A stretch of DNA of 64,000 bases, taken from Streptomyces sp. CG1 (lineage in GTDB: Bacteria; Actinomycetota; Actinomycetes; Streptomycetales; Streptomycetaceae). The notes beneath the pieces are model-generated. The model ran no database searches. It was not told the origin of the DNA and saw nothing but the letters and a program-made list of their open reading frames with translations. The stretch covers positions 4,402,001-4,466,000 of the forward strand of contig NZ_CP163518.1 of the NCBI RefSeq assembly GCF_041080625.1. Reading direction: 5' to 3'. Positions 35,476-44,403 of the stretch are shown here, in pieces (the first letter of the stretch is position 1; every line of letters starts with the position of its first letter). The position numbers were made by a program, and so were the translations under genes.

Positions 35476-35705
35476 CGATGAAGCCGCTCACTCACGTCCC
35501 CGTCCGAGCGTCCCAGATCACGCAGCTCCCGCCACGCCGCAGGGCTCGGGCGCTGCTGCTGCCAATAGGGATGAAAGAACAGCTGAGCCGACAGCCAGTA
35601 CAGACGGTGGCGCAGCTCGGTACAGCCGGGCCGCTCGGCAAGCTGCCGGTAGGTGGCACTCCACTCCTGCTGCGCCTGGGCAAGGTGGTGGGGAAACGGT
35701 CGCAT
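35472..35705 (-). CDS. hypothetical protein, coupled upstream partner
   Basis: A 77-aa aromatic-rich protein (HLAQAQQEWSATYRQLAERP, then RLYWLSAQLFFHPYWQQQ). The ATG at 35705 was preferred over the longer frame, whose N-terminus is not protein-like. It is translated just ahead of, and overlaps, the 88-aa gene, so the two form a two-gene unit. Function unknown. Confidence 0.65.
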   Translation of the reverse strand: MRPFPHHLAQAQQEWSATYRQLAERPGCTELRHRLYWLSAQLFFHPYWQQQRPSPAAWRELRDLGRSDGDVSERLHR

Positions 35706-35995
35706 GGCCAAATTCAAGCATGTGTTCGATTTCTCAGGCCAGCAAAAAGACCGCGTCAGGTGGCGGAGGTGCGGCTGAGCGGTCCAGTTGGCCACTGAGT
35801 GCTTGAGTCGGCCGCTCTGGCGCTCAGCATCGACCTGCCCTGCGCCTATAGGGATCCGCTCGCTCGAACGGGTGGAAGACTGGCGGTGCTTCCCAGATAG
35901 GTGATCATCACGCCTTAGCGTCAGCCTCGGTTTGCTTCCTAAGACCTGTCCCGTAATTGATCACGGTCGGGCTTGCTGACCTGCCTGCTCTCGGT

Positions 35996-36766
35996 TCAGC
36001 CGGCGAGGGCGAGGTTGTGAAGTCGGGCGACGCCGAGCATGGCGTCGTGGACGCCGTCGCCCTTCAAGCGGCAGTCGCGGAGGATCTTCCAGCTCTTCAT
36101 CCGTGCGAAGGCGTGCTCGACACGGGCCCTGACCTTGCGGTGCGAGGCATTGTGTTCTTCTTTCCAGGCCGGGAGTTCGGCCTGGCCGGGGTCACGGCGG
36201 TGAGGGATGATCAGGCCAGTGCCCCGGTAGCCGCCGTCGGCGATCACGGTGGTCCGGCCGATGGCGTCCTTCGCTCCGGACAGCTCCCATGCTTTGCAGT
36301 CGTTGCGGTTCCCCGGGACCGGCCGGCCGACTGCGACCACCAGACGGGTGTCGGCATCGATGACGACCTGGTGGTTGGTGGAGTACCTGTAGTTCTTCGA
36401 CTGCTCGGCGATCGTGTGGTCACGGGTGGGGACCAGGGTGCCGTCGACGATCAGCACGGTGTCCCTCCGGAACCTCTTGCGAGGCTGCAGGGCGAGAGAC
36501 GGCCCGAGGTGGGCGATCATCCGGTCCGCGGCGGACTTGGACACCCCGAACAGTGGGGCAAGTTGGCGCAGGGTGAGGTTCGTCCGCCAGTACGCGGTCA
36601 CCAACAAGACTCTGTCCTCCAGCGACAGGCCCCAGGGGCGACCTCTGCGCACCGGGTCGGTTCCCTCCCGCCGCAACGCGGTCACGAGCTTCGTGAACTG
36701 TCGCGGGCTCAGCCCGGTGAACGGGGTTATCCAGGAGGGTTCCGACGCCGTGATCACACCAGCCAC
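35996..36766 (-). mobile_element. IS5-family (DDE_Tnp_4) transposase
   Basis: A 256-aa transposase, apparently full length. The HTH is TLRQLAPLFGVSKSAADRMIAHLG, and the DDE residues lie in IVDGTLVP, IADGGYRGTG and RVEHAFARMK. A 16-bp sequence AGACCTGTCCCGTAAT near 35941 has the look of an IS end, but I could not find its inverted partner beyond 36766. The element ends are therefore unresolved and one may be lost. It interrupts the region between the small gene pair and the protease. Confidence 0.82.
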
Positions 36767-36865
36767 GGCGGAATCGTCTCACCTTGATCAGGTTCCATGG
36801 CCCGCAGCCTCTGGCGGGATGTATCTCGGTCGCCCGGACGGAATCGTCGTGAGAGCCTCCCGCCT

Positions 36866-37423
36866 GTGGCTACTGAAACCGAGGTGGGAGAGCTGTTGCA
36901 CCAGCGCGGCTGGCGGACGGCATTCACGGTCGCTGAAAGGGTGAATGCGTGGGCCGCCCTGGTGAGCGTCATCGAGCGCGGCTACGGCGACGACATCTAC
37001 GAGTACACCAACGACCTCTACTGCCGAAACTGGCTGCACGAGGCGTGGCTCCTGCTGGACGAACACATCGTCCAGCTCTGGACCCCGAAGATCAAAGCTC
37101 TGGACGACCGGTACAAGGCCGCGACCGTCGACGACGATGGCCAAGCACTCGACCAGTTCCACAGACTGCCCGGCCCGGAGCTGTGGTGGTGGCGGCGACA
37201 CCCCCGCATCCTCATCGGAGACCTCGGGCGTTCGCTTCGCTCGGCCGGTGCCATCGGCACCGAGCGCTTCGGGCACGGCAGCACGGGAATCGTTGGCGCC
37301 GGCTGTCCGCGAGGAGCACTCGCGCGAGGTCAAGGCCCTGACCGACCGGTTGACTGGCATCAGCACCACGGCGCACTACAAGCCTGCACTCGATGTGGCC
37401 CCGCCGGCCGCAGCACCGGCTGA
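36866..37423 (+). pseudogene. hypothetical protein, 3' end probably lost by fusion
   Basis: Residues 1-120 from GTG 36866 are strongly protein-like (RVNAWAALVSVIERGYGDDI, YEYTNDLYCRNWLHEAWLLL, LWTPKIKALDDRYKA, ELWWWRRHPRILIGDLGRSL) and resemble an orphan Streptomyces family. From about position 37230 this frame becomes Gly/Arg-rich nonsense, while a neighbouring frame begins to encode a protease. The gene is therefore probably 3'-truncated at a deletion junction. Confidence 0.55.
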
Positions 37424-38252
37424 CCGTGCTCCCTCGGTTAAAGACGGCTCTGCGGTGCAGGGCACCAGGTTGTGGGACATACCGGCCTGGACTGGAGGAT
37501 CCGCGCTCAGGACTCCTTCGGGAAGCCTGTGTTCCAGTGGATTCGGCATCAAGAATGAAAAGGGTCAGAACATGCTGACCACAGCCCTCCACTGCAACGG
37601 CAACGACGGCCTCTGGCGCACGTACGGGGGTAATACCGCTGTTGGCGGCAGCGACGGCCGAGAGTACGACACGGGTGTGGACGTCCAGGGGATCGACCTT
37701 CCGGTGCCGGAGGTCACCGGCTATCTGTTCGACGGGCCTGCGAAGGCCAACTGGCACTACGCGAAGCCGATCACAGGCCCGGCGCAGAACTTCCTCGGTG
37801 ACTACGTGTGCGAGGACGGTGCCAATGGCGGCGTCCACTGCCAGCTCAAGATCGAAAAGACTGATGTCGGGACCAGCGGTTCCGGAGGATGGTGGCGCCC
37901 CATCGCAGACCTCGCCTGCACCAGCGGGCTGACGTCCGACAAGACTGGGTGCGCCACTCCGTCGAGCACGGATGACATCGCTGGGGTCAACGGTGACAGC
38001 GGGGCTCCTGTCTTCAAGGGCGTCAACAACTTCACGGCCGATGAGGCACGCGGAACGCTCACCGCCTTCGACGGGGAAATGCCGGGGGCCTCGGCCGAAC
38101 ACCACGAAAACAGCTGTTCCGCTTCCGAAAAATCGGATGTAGTGGACACGACCACGAGCAGCGGAACGCCGTGGTGTTTCCCGGGGCTCTACTATGTTCC
38201 GATTCGGCAGACGCTCGCCATCATGAACTGGACTCTCGTCACCGGTCAGTGA
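37137..38252 (+). pseudogene. trypsin-like serine protease, 5' end missing
   Basis: From about 37235 this frame encodes a secreted S1-type protease: MLTTALHCNGNDG carries the His motif, DTGVDVQGIDL the Asp region, and GVNGDSGAPVF the GDSG catalytic Ser. The part before 37230 is a shadow of the upstream gene. No signal peptide is present, so export has been lost unless a start was created by the fusion. It ends at 38252 and is followed by a short membrane-protein gene. Confidence 0.65.
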
Positions 38253-38329
38253 CGTAACAGCTGGCGGGAGACGCTGAAGCTTCTCCCGCCAGCATTCCTG
38301 TGGCGCATCAACGCACGGAGGAGACTGCT

Positions 38330-38755
38330 GTGTATGGAAGTAGATCCCAACTGTTCCGGCGTATGGGCTGTTCTGTCCTGGTTCTGGCAGTCTTCGCGAT
38401 GGTGGGGCTGTACTTCTGGAACCGTTTGGAGCGTTCGCACAGTGAAGACGCCTCGGTGGTGGACAGCTCGCGAGGGGAAAGCGTCATCGTGAGCGATAAC
38501 GGTCGTACGATCAGCGCGGTCGAGAGCTGGGGTTCGTGCGAAAATCGCCCTCGTATCGAAGCCCACGAATCCACTCACACCGTGACACTGCTACTGAAAC
38601 GCACGTGGCCTCTGTGGGGAGGACGTGGCGACGAGGTCACCTGTGGCCACAACGCCGGTGAGAAGATCAGCGTCCGCCTGGACGCTCCACTTGGCGGCAG
38701 GACGTTGACCGATAAGTTCACCGGGCGTCCCATCCCCTTCAAGACCGCCCCCTGA
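38330..38755 (+). CDS. hypothetical membrane-anchored protein
   Basis: A 141-aa protein with one N-terminal membrane helix (MGCSVLVLAVFAMVGLYFW, about residues 12-30) and an extracytoplasmic part with two cysteines (GSCENRPR, VTCGHNAG) that may pair. The GTG at 38330 lies 8 nt after GGAGG. It follows the protease remnant by 78 bp and ends directly at a strong terminator. Function unknown. Confidence 0.68.
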   Translation: MYGSRSQLFRRMGCSVLVLAVFAMVGLYFWNRLERSHSEDASVVDSSRGESVIVSDNGRTISAVESWGSCENRPRIEAHESTHTVTLLLKRTWPLWGGRGDEVTCGHNAGEKISVRLDAPLGGRTLTDKFTGRPIPFKTAP

Positions 38756-38760
38756 CCGCT

Positions 38761-38806
38761 TTGACCTCCGCTTCCCCCGTGCTTCAGGCGGGGAAGCGGA
38801 GGTCAA
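38761..38806 (+). terminator. strong hairpin terminator
   Basis: A perfect 17-bp stem (TTGACCTCCGCTTCCCC / GGGGAAGCGGAGGTCAA) with a 12-nt loop begins 6 nt after the stop of the membrane-protein gene. Confidence 0.88.
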
Positions 38807-38872
38807 CGGCCGTGGGCGGGATCCGGGAACCAGACGCGCTGTTGCGCAGTTCTTCCCGGCAAGGAACACAGG

Positions 38873-39037
38873 TCGCTGGAGGTACGGCAGCAGGACTGGC
38901 TGGACGAGGCGGCATGCACACAGCCCGGCGTCGACGTCGATCCGGAGTCGTTCTCCGGCGCGCAGGATCACGGGGAATGCGCACAGAGGCAGGGGCTCGC
39001 GCGCGAGCCCAGGGCGCGAGGAGCGACGAAGTCCTAG
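38873..39037 (+). pseudogene. possible WhiB-like gene fragment
   Basis: One frame reads DWLDEAACTQPGVDVDPESF and ends in HGECAQRQG before a TAG at 39035. This recalls the first cysteine and DPE-F segment of WhiB proteins, but the Cys-X2-Cys pair and the rest are missing and no start is visible. At best it is a decayed remnant. Confidence 0.25.
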
Positions 39038-39143
39038 CGACCGCCCACCTTGATCACGGCCCAGAGACGGCCCAGGCCGCCTGATCCGGCCCCGGTCAGA
39101 CGCAAACAGGCTGGTCAGGTCCCTACAAAGCCGGATCCGGCAG

Positions 39144-39234
39144 ACTTCATCTATTTCTGGCCGCTCTACACGGGCACCGCGATCCCGATCGACAGCTGGC
39201 GGTCGCGGATGTGGCTGGACACCTGGGTGTAGCT
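39144..39234 (+). repeat. middle attachment-type repeat: duplicated 3' end of pmt
   Basis: These 91 bp encode FIYFWPLYTGTAIPID and the rest of the Pmt C-terminus through the TAG, with two silent differences from 26007-26097. There is no pmt sequence upstream of it, so it is a displaced 3' end, not a gene copy. It marks the border between the two islands. Confidence 0.88.
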
Positions 39235-39399
39235 CAGCGAGGACAACGGAGCGGCCCATCTCCGCTTGGGAAGCCAACACCCGTCGCTGACAACGGGCTT
39301 GTGTCCATGGCCGGCGCCGACACCGGACGGGCCTTGTTGTTCCGTCTGGCGATCAGTCGCCGCGTGCCGGCCGCGCCCGGTGCGAGCGCCTCGGTGCTC

Positions 39400-40356
39400 T
39401 CACAGCACCTGGGGAAACATGTTGAGCATGTTCGGCTCTGTGGTGAGCTGGGCGGTGATCAGTGCTGACCCGATGGGGGTCAGGACATGTCTGACCGCCT
39501 TGCCCACACGGTGCGTGGCGACGAGGCCGCCGTTGCGCAGAGCCGCGACATGCACCGACGCCGTGCCGGCGCTGACACCGAGCCGGTCCGCCAGATCGCC
39601 GGTGCCACAGCCGTCGCCGATGTTGAGGAGCGCCGCCGCACGTCCGCGGCCGAGCAGTGCGGCGAGCCGGATGGGGGCGAGCACCTCGTCGTGGTCCCAC
39701 AGGCTGCGGTGCCCGGAGGCCGGGTAGGTGATCACGGTTCCCGTCCTGTTTGCCAACAGCACGCGCGTTGCCTGGAAGACGGAGGGCACCAGGACCAGCC
39801 CGCCCGCCCCGCCCTCAATCCCGTCCCCGGCGTCGCGGACGGTGAGGCCCGGCAGACGATCCACGACGTGACGTACTCCGTAGGCGGCCAGGTGGTGAGC
39901 GCGGAGCGCGACGTCCGCCTCCAGGACGGTCCTGATGCGAGGCCAGTCGCCCATGAGACAGTCCTGGAAGAACGCGCGCATCGGCTCCTCCAGTGGCCCC
40001 AGGGCCGTATGGTCGAGCTCCTGGCGGCGCACTGCCGTGTCCGGACGGTGAAGCAACTGCCCGGCCACGGAGCTGATCTGCTGGCGTAGCTCGACCGGCG
40101 GAAGGCTCGTCGCGTGACGCTGCGCCGACTCCATGCCACGACGGCGCCACCCCTGCCGGACCGGGCAGTGTCCTCGCAGGACTTCGGCTGCCGACAGCAC
40201 CTCCAGGAGCGGTGAGACCAGAAAGCGACATCCGGACAAGGCGCTCGTCGTGATGGCAAGCGGTACCGGGCTGCGGGACCCCGACCGGCCTGGGTCCCGG
40301 TCCGTGCTTCGTCCGCGGACCTGTCCCGGCAGGGGACGGGTAGGGGCAGTGGGCAT
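39400..40356 (-). CDS. ArsR-type winged-helix regulator (DUF5937-like N-terminus)
   Basis: A 318-aa regulator. An N-terminal effector domain (ALSGCRFLVSPLLEVLSAAEVL, FLVSP-type motif) precedes a C-terminal winged helix (NIGDGCGTGDLADRLGVSAGTASVHVAALRNGGLV then THRVGKAVRHVLTPIG). This is the layout of DUF5937/ArsR proteins common in actinomycetes. The ATG at 40356 follows GAGGAGG. It lies 67 bp downstream of the short ilvN-like gene in the same direction and is the likely cluster regulator. Confidence 0.8.
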   Translation of the reverse strand: MPTAPTRPLPGQVRGRSTDRDPGRSGSRSPVPLAITTSALSGCRFLVSPLLEVLSAAEVLRGHCPVRQGWRRRGMESAQRHATSLPPVELRQQISSVAGQLLHRPDTAVRRQELDHTALGPLEEPMRAFFQDCLMGDWPRIRTVLEADVALRAHHLAAYGVRHVVDRLPGLTVRDAGDGIEGGAGGLVLVPSVFQATRVLLANRTGTVITYPASGHRSLWDHDEVLAPIRLAALLGRGRAAALLNIGDGCGTGDLADRLGVSAGTASVHVAALRNGGLVATHRVGKAVRHVLTPIGSALITAQLTTEPNMLNMFPQVL

Positions 40357-40423
40357 CCGGTGTGTTCCTCCTCCGCTCGGCCTGCGTGACTGTCGGTGGC
40401 CTGCTCCTTCCGGCAGGGGAGGG

Positions 40424-40663
40424 CTACACGCTCTGTTCCTGAACCGAGATGACGTTCACCAGCTTGTCGAGCTGCTGAATGATCTGCTCCAGAGGGCGCT
40501 CGTCCACGTCGACGACGATCGACATACGGGACGTGGTGGGCTCATCGGCCGGGCCCACGGACAGCGATTCGATGTTGAATCCCCGGCGGGAGAAGAGTCC
40601 GGCCACCCGTGTGAGGGCTCCGGCTTTGTTCTCCAGGCATATGGAGAGGGTGTGTTTCGACAT
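40424..40663 (-). CDS. acetolactate synthase small subunit, ACT domain only
   Basis: A 79-aa protein consisting of the ACT domain of IlvN/IlvH: TLSICLENKAGALTRVAGLF, then FNIESLSVGPADEPTTSRMSI, then LEQIIQQLDKLVNVISV. The usual actinobacterial IlvN is about 170-180 aa with a C-terminal domain, which is absent here, as in the short E. coli IlvM type. It starts 7 nt after the large-subunit stop, so the two are co-translated. Regulatory behaviour of the pair may differ from the housekeeping enzyme. Confidence 0.85.
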   Translation of the reverse strand: MSKHTLSICLENKAGALTRVAGLFSRRGFNIESLSVGPADEPTTSRMSIVVDVDERPLEQIIQQLDKLVNVISVQEQSV

Positions 40664-40670
40664 GGTGCGC

Positions 40671-42488
40671 CTATTCCTCGTTGTCGCCGAAATCGGGCCG
40701 GACGTCGCGAGCGGCCATGATGTCGTCGTTGGAGGTTCCGGCGGCGACCATCGGCCAGACCATGGCGTCCTCGTGCACGATGAAGTCGATGACCACCGGC
40801 GCGTCGTTGAGTGACATCGCCTTCTCGATCGTGGCGTCGAGCTCGTCCGGAGTTTCGCACCGTAGCCCGTGGCAGCCCATGGCATCGGCGAGTTTGACGA
40901 AATCCGGAATGCGCGTCCCTGTGTTGGGGCCGTTCGTTGCCGTTTCCCCGGAGTGGAGCACGGTGTTCGAGTACCGCTGTCCGTAGAACAGGGTCTGCCA
41001 TTGGCGCACCATGCCCAGTACGCCGTTGTTGATGATTGCGACCTTGATGGGAATCTTGTTGAGTGCGCAGGTGACGAGTTCCTGGTTGGTCATCTGGAAA
41101 CAGCCGTCGCCGTCGATCGCCCAGACTGTCGCCTCCGGCTTCCCGATCTTCGCCCCCATCGCGGCCGGAACGGCATACCCCATCGTGCCGGCCCCACCGG
41201 AGTTGAGCCAGCTTCGCGGCCTGTCGTAGTCGATGAACTGGGCGGCCCACATCTGGTGTTGGCCCACGCCCGCAGCGATGATGGTTTTTCCGTCGGACAG
41301 TTGGCCGATACGCTGGATGACTTGCTGTGGAGCGAGGGCACCGGCCGGGGCCGGTTCATGACCCAGCGGGTATGTCCTGCGCCATGTGTTCAGCCGCTCC
41401 CACCAGGCCGTGTAGTCGCAGGCATTTCCATCGCGTTCACATTCTTCGCGGATGGCCGGTATGAGATCCGCGAGCACCTCACGAGCGTCACCCACGATCG
41501 GGACATCCGCGGCCCGGTTTTTCCCGATCTCCGCTGGATCGATGTCGGCGTGCACGATCGTGGCGTGTGGCGCGAAACTGTCCGGCTTCCCGGTGACACG
41601 GTCGTCGAACCTGGCGCCCAGAGCGAGGATGACGTCAGCTTTCTGAAGGGCCGTCACGGCCGTGACAGTGCCGTGCATGCCCGGCATGCCCAGATGCTGT
41701 GGATGGGTGTCAGGAAAGGCGCCGAGGCCCATGAGGGTAGTGGTGACAGGGGCGCGTGTGAGCTCTGCCAGCACTTTCAGCTCGGCGGTGGCCTGCGCCT
41801 TGAGCACACCGCCGCCGACATAGAGAACCGGACGCTCGGCGCGGGCGAGCAACCGGGCGGCCTCGCGGATCTGCCGGGCATGCGGTGCGGCGGACGGGCG
41901 GTAGCCGGGCAGTCGGTGCTCGACCGGCCAGCGGAAGACCGTGGCCCGCTGCAGTGCGTCCTTGGTGATGTCGACCAGGACCGGCCCGGGGCGGCCGGTG
42001 GAGGCGATGTGGAAAGCCTCGGATATCGCACGGGGGATGTCGTCCGGATCGGTGATCAGGAAACTGTGCTTGGTCACCGGCATGGTGATGCCGCAGATGT
42101 CGGCTTCCTGGAAGGCGTCCGTACCGATCGCAGAGCTGATCACCTGTCCAGTGATGGCCACCAGGGGAACCGAGTCCATGTAGGCGTCAGCGATCGGAGT
42201 GACGAGGTTGGTCGCACCCGGGCCGCTGGTTGCCATGCAGACACCGACTTTGCCGGTGGCTTGGGCGTAGCCGGTCGCGGCGTGGCCCGCACCTTGTTCG
42301 TGCCGCACCAGGATGTGCCGCACCCTGGTCGAGTCCATAAGAGCGTCGTACGCCGGAGTGATCGCTCCCCCCGGGATGCCGAACGCGGTGTCCACACCTA
42401 CCGCTTCGAGGGACCGGACGAGGGACTGCGCACCCGTCATGGGTTCTTCGAGGCAGTGAGGCGCAGGAGTTTCTGCGATCTGAGTCAT
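40671..42488 (-). CDS. acetolactate synthase large subunit, cluster-located copy
   Basis: A 605-aa ThDP enzyme with all IlvB hallmarks: catalytic Glu64 in [46 protein letters not shown] and the ThDP motif GDGCFQM with [12 protein letters not shown]. It should condense pyruvate, or pyruvate and 2-oxobutyrate, for branched-chain amino acids. By eye, positions equivalent to plant Trp574, Asp376 and Ala122 are conserved, so no classical herbicide-resistance change shows. It is a second copy beside an NRPS, which suggests resistance or precursor supply. Confidence 0.92.
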   Translation of the reverse strand: MTQIAETPAPHCLEEPMTGAQSLVRSLEAVGVDTAFGIPGGAITPAYDALMDSTRVRHILVRHEQGAGHAATGYAQATGKVGVCMATSGPGATNLVTPIADAYMDSVPLVAITGQVISSAIGTDAFQEADICGITMPVTKHSFLITDPDDIPRAISEAFHIASTGRPGPVLVDITKDALQRATVFRWPVEHRLPGYRPSAAPHARQIREAARLLARAERPVLYVGGGVLKAQATAELKVLAELTRAPVTTTLMGLGAFPDTHPQHLGMPGMHGTVTAVTALQKADVILALGARFDDRVTGKPDSFAPHATIVHADIDPAEIGKNRAADVPIVGDAREVLADLIPAIREECERDGNACDYTAWWERLNTWRRTYPLGHEPAPAGALAPQQVIQRIGQLSDGKTIIAAGVGQHQMWAAQFIDYDRPRSWLNSGGAGTMGYAVPAAMGAKIGKPEATVWAIDGDGCFQMTNQELVTCALNKIPIKVAIINNGVLGMVRQWQTLFYGQRYSNTVLHSGETATNGPNTGTRIPDFVKLADAMGCHGLRCETPDELDATIEKAMSLNDAPVVIDFIVHEDAMVWPMVAAGTSNDDIMAARDVRPDFGDNEE

Positions 42489-43029
42489 CGGTTCTGTTTT
42501 CCCTTGCTGGTGTCGCTCGTGGCAGGAGGGGCTGCCCGGGCGACGGCGCATGTGTTCGGCTGCGAGCCCTGAATCGAGGACGTCCGAGACTGTTCCACCG
42601 CCGGTGAGCCAGGGGCGGCGCCAGGGGATGGCCTGGACGTCATGCGTTGCTTGTGCGGATAGGCAAGATGAGCCAACACTGCGGTCCGGATGCCGGCGCG
42701 TGGTCCGCAGGCATACCGGACGAGGAGCACGACAGAGCGAGTCCGTTGCCGCGCAAGGTACGTATCCGCTGGTGAGCGGGGTTCGATTTAAACACAGTCG
42801 ATCTTGGAGCCGTACATGGCCGTCTCAGATACCGGAAGCTCACCGGCAACTCTCGGCCATGGCGGACAGACGCCCCGCACCCTCGGCGGGAACCCGGTTC
42901 TGATTTGCAACAGGTAATAGCGGGGGCGCGGCAGGAGCCGCCCGACAACACAAGGCCCCCGTGCCGTCACAAGGCCCGGGTGGCCTCAACGCGACGGTAC
43001 GAGGGCCTCGTTGACGGTGTGCGAACGGT
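42489..43029. other. 541-bp intergenic region upstream of the acetolactate synthase
   Basis: No supported gene. It should hold the promoter of the acetolactate synthase operon. I looked for a leader peptide rich in Leu, Ile or Val and saw none that convinces. An inverted repeat at 42954-43007 ends the dioxygenase gene. Confidence 0.5.
42954..43007 (-). terminator. hairpin terminator of the dioxygenase gene
   Basis: GGCCCCCGTGCCGTC (left arm, from 42954) and GACGGTACGAGGGCC (42993-43007) pair at 13 of 15 positions. The structure starts 23 nt beyond the minus-strand stop at 43030. Confidence 0.65.
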
Positions 43030-44061
43030 TCAGCCGTTGATCAGGTGATCGGTTCCCGGTACCAGATGGGCCTGATGAGGCGCCATGTCGTCCACGTTCA
43101 CCGTCTTGATGATCCAGCGGGTCTGCAGCGCCTCGGGGTCACCCACGTTGACGACCTCCTTGGCGTGGATCGTGTGGTTGTTGTAGGTGATGACGAAGTC
43201 GCCGGGCTCGATGAAGACGCGCTGCTTCAGCTTGTGCAGGGTCTCGGCGACCTTGGGGACGATGGCCTTGGCGGCGTCCGTGACGCCCACCGTCCGGTTC
43301 TCGAAGAACCGGAGATCCTCCGGGCCGCGACCACCGATGATCGGGTGCCGGTCCGCTTCGCCGAGCTGCACACGGCCACCGCCCATGGTGCTCAGGTCGT
43401 CGAAGGGCGTGTAGAACTCGGGGGAGCGCAGCAGTGTCAGCTCGTCCTCGGTGAAGGACTTGATGACATCGATGTTGCGCACGAAGGAGGTGTAGACCTC
43501 GTTCGCGGGGTTGCTCCGCATGCCGACCATGTACACCTGGTCGGGGCGGACGAAGTGGTTGGCGAGGTCCTTGTGGAAGTGGATCTGCTTGAGCGCCTTC
43601 TGCGACTGGCTGGCCTGCAGGCGCCGCTGCGGGTAGATGTCCTGGAAGACGTCGCCGTCGTTGACGTTGACGTACCCGATCGCCGGCGTGTTCGCCAGCA
43701 GGGCGAACAGCGCGAGGAACCCCTCCGCGACGAACGTCTTCTTCAGCTCGTACTTGGAGCGCACGGGCTGGTCGAAGTCGAACACGGGTACGTCCCGGTC
43801 GTGCGGAACGTTCTTCATGACGACCACGGGCTCGACGGTTCGGTCACGGGTCGCCAGAGAGTCGACATACGTACGGAATCGCTCCGGGACCGCGCCATCG
43901 GCAATGAGCTGTCGCACCTGGAAGCGGTGAGCCTCGTAGAGACGGTACGGGTTCGCCGTGACGCTCTCCAGCGCGGCCTCCAGGCCCTCGCGCTCCGCAT
44001 CGGTGAACACGAACTCGGGAGCGATGGTCCAGCTGGTCCCGACAGTGGCTTCAACAGTCAT
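43030..44061 (-). CDS. Fe(II)/2-oxoglutarate-dependent amino acid hydroxylase (VioC/AsnO/clavaminate synthase type)
   Basis: A 343-aa cupin-fold dioxygenase. The iron triad is His163-x-Asp165 (HFHKDLANHF) and a distal His in NNHTIHAKE (296 or 299). Arg315 (TRWIIKT) would bind 2-oxoglutarate. The N-terminal half (NPYRLYEAHRFQVRQLIADG) and the lid region match clavaminate synthase-like enzymes that hydroxylate free Arg, Asn or related residues at C3. The ATG at 44061 follows AAGGGG. It is divergent from the exporter gene and has its own terminator. The substrate is unknown. Confidence 0.87.
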   Translation of the reverse strand: MTVEATVGTSWTIAPEFVFTDAEREGLEAALESVTANPYRLYEAHRFQVRQLIADGAVPERFRTYVDSLATRDRTVEPVVVMKNVPHDRDVPVFDFDQPVRSKYELKKTFVAEGFLALFALLANTPAIGYVNVNDGDVFQDIYPQRRLQASQSQKALKQIHFHKDLANHFVRPDQVYMVGMRSNPANEVYTSFVRNIDVIKSFTEDELTLLRSPEFYTPFDDLSTMGGGRVQLGEADRHPIIGGRGPEDLRFFENRTVGVTDAAKAIVPKVAETLHKLKQRVFIEPGDFVITYNNHTIHAKEVVNVGDPEALQTRWIIKTVNVDDMAPHQAHLVPGTDHLING

Positions 44062-44403
44062 GTGTACCCCTTTGACGGATTCCCCCACCGGCAGTGGGGC
44101 CGGCACTTGTTGCCGCGCGCAGCCGGATTTCGGGCTCCGCGCCTCGGCGACGGAGTCAATCCGGCCACTTACGCGCTGTCCATGTATTTGAGACAGAGTC
44201 AAAAGCTTGGCTGGGGCGATGTGATGCAAGCCACCCATGCATTGATCTTCCCGGCTGCCGACTGCTAGGTTCTGAATCCAGCGCGGCGAAAACCGGCTCG
44301 CGCGAGCGGAGGACACAGGACCACGACCCTGAAATGTGCCTCTACTGCTGCGGCGTAGAACAGCGACACTTCTGTTTCAACCGCTCAACATCCGCATGTT
44401 CAC
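44062..44403. promoter_or_regulatory. divergent promoter region of the biosynthetic cluster
   Basis: This 342-bp gap separates the dioxygenase and exporter genes and should contain both promoters. A palindrome CATGTTCACATG at 44395-44406 overlaps the first candidate start of the exporter gene and could be a regulator site. No gene is seen. Confidence 0.5.

Noticed and set aside
35941..36790. Precise ends and inverted repeats of the IS5-type element
   Set aside because: A plausible left end (AGACCTGTCCCGTAAT) is visible, but its inverted partner was not found near the right side, so only the transposase gene is reported.
42489..42730. A possible leader peptide and attenuator before the acetolactate synthase gene
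   Set aside because: No short frame rich in Leu, Ile or Val codons followed by alternative hairpins could be made out.
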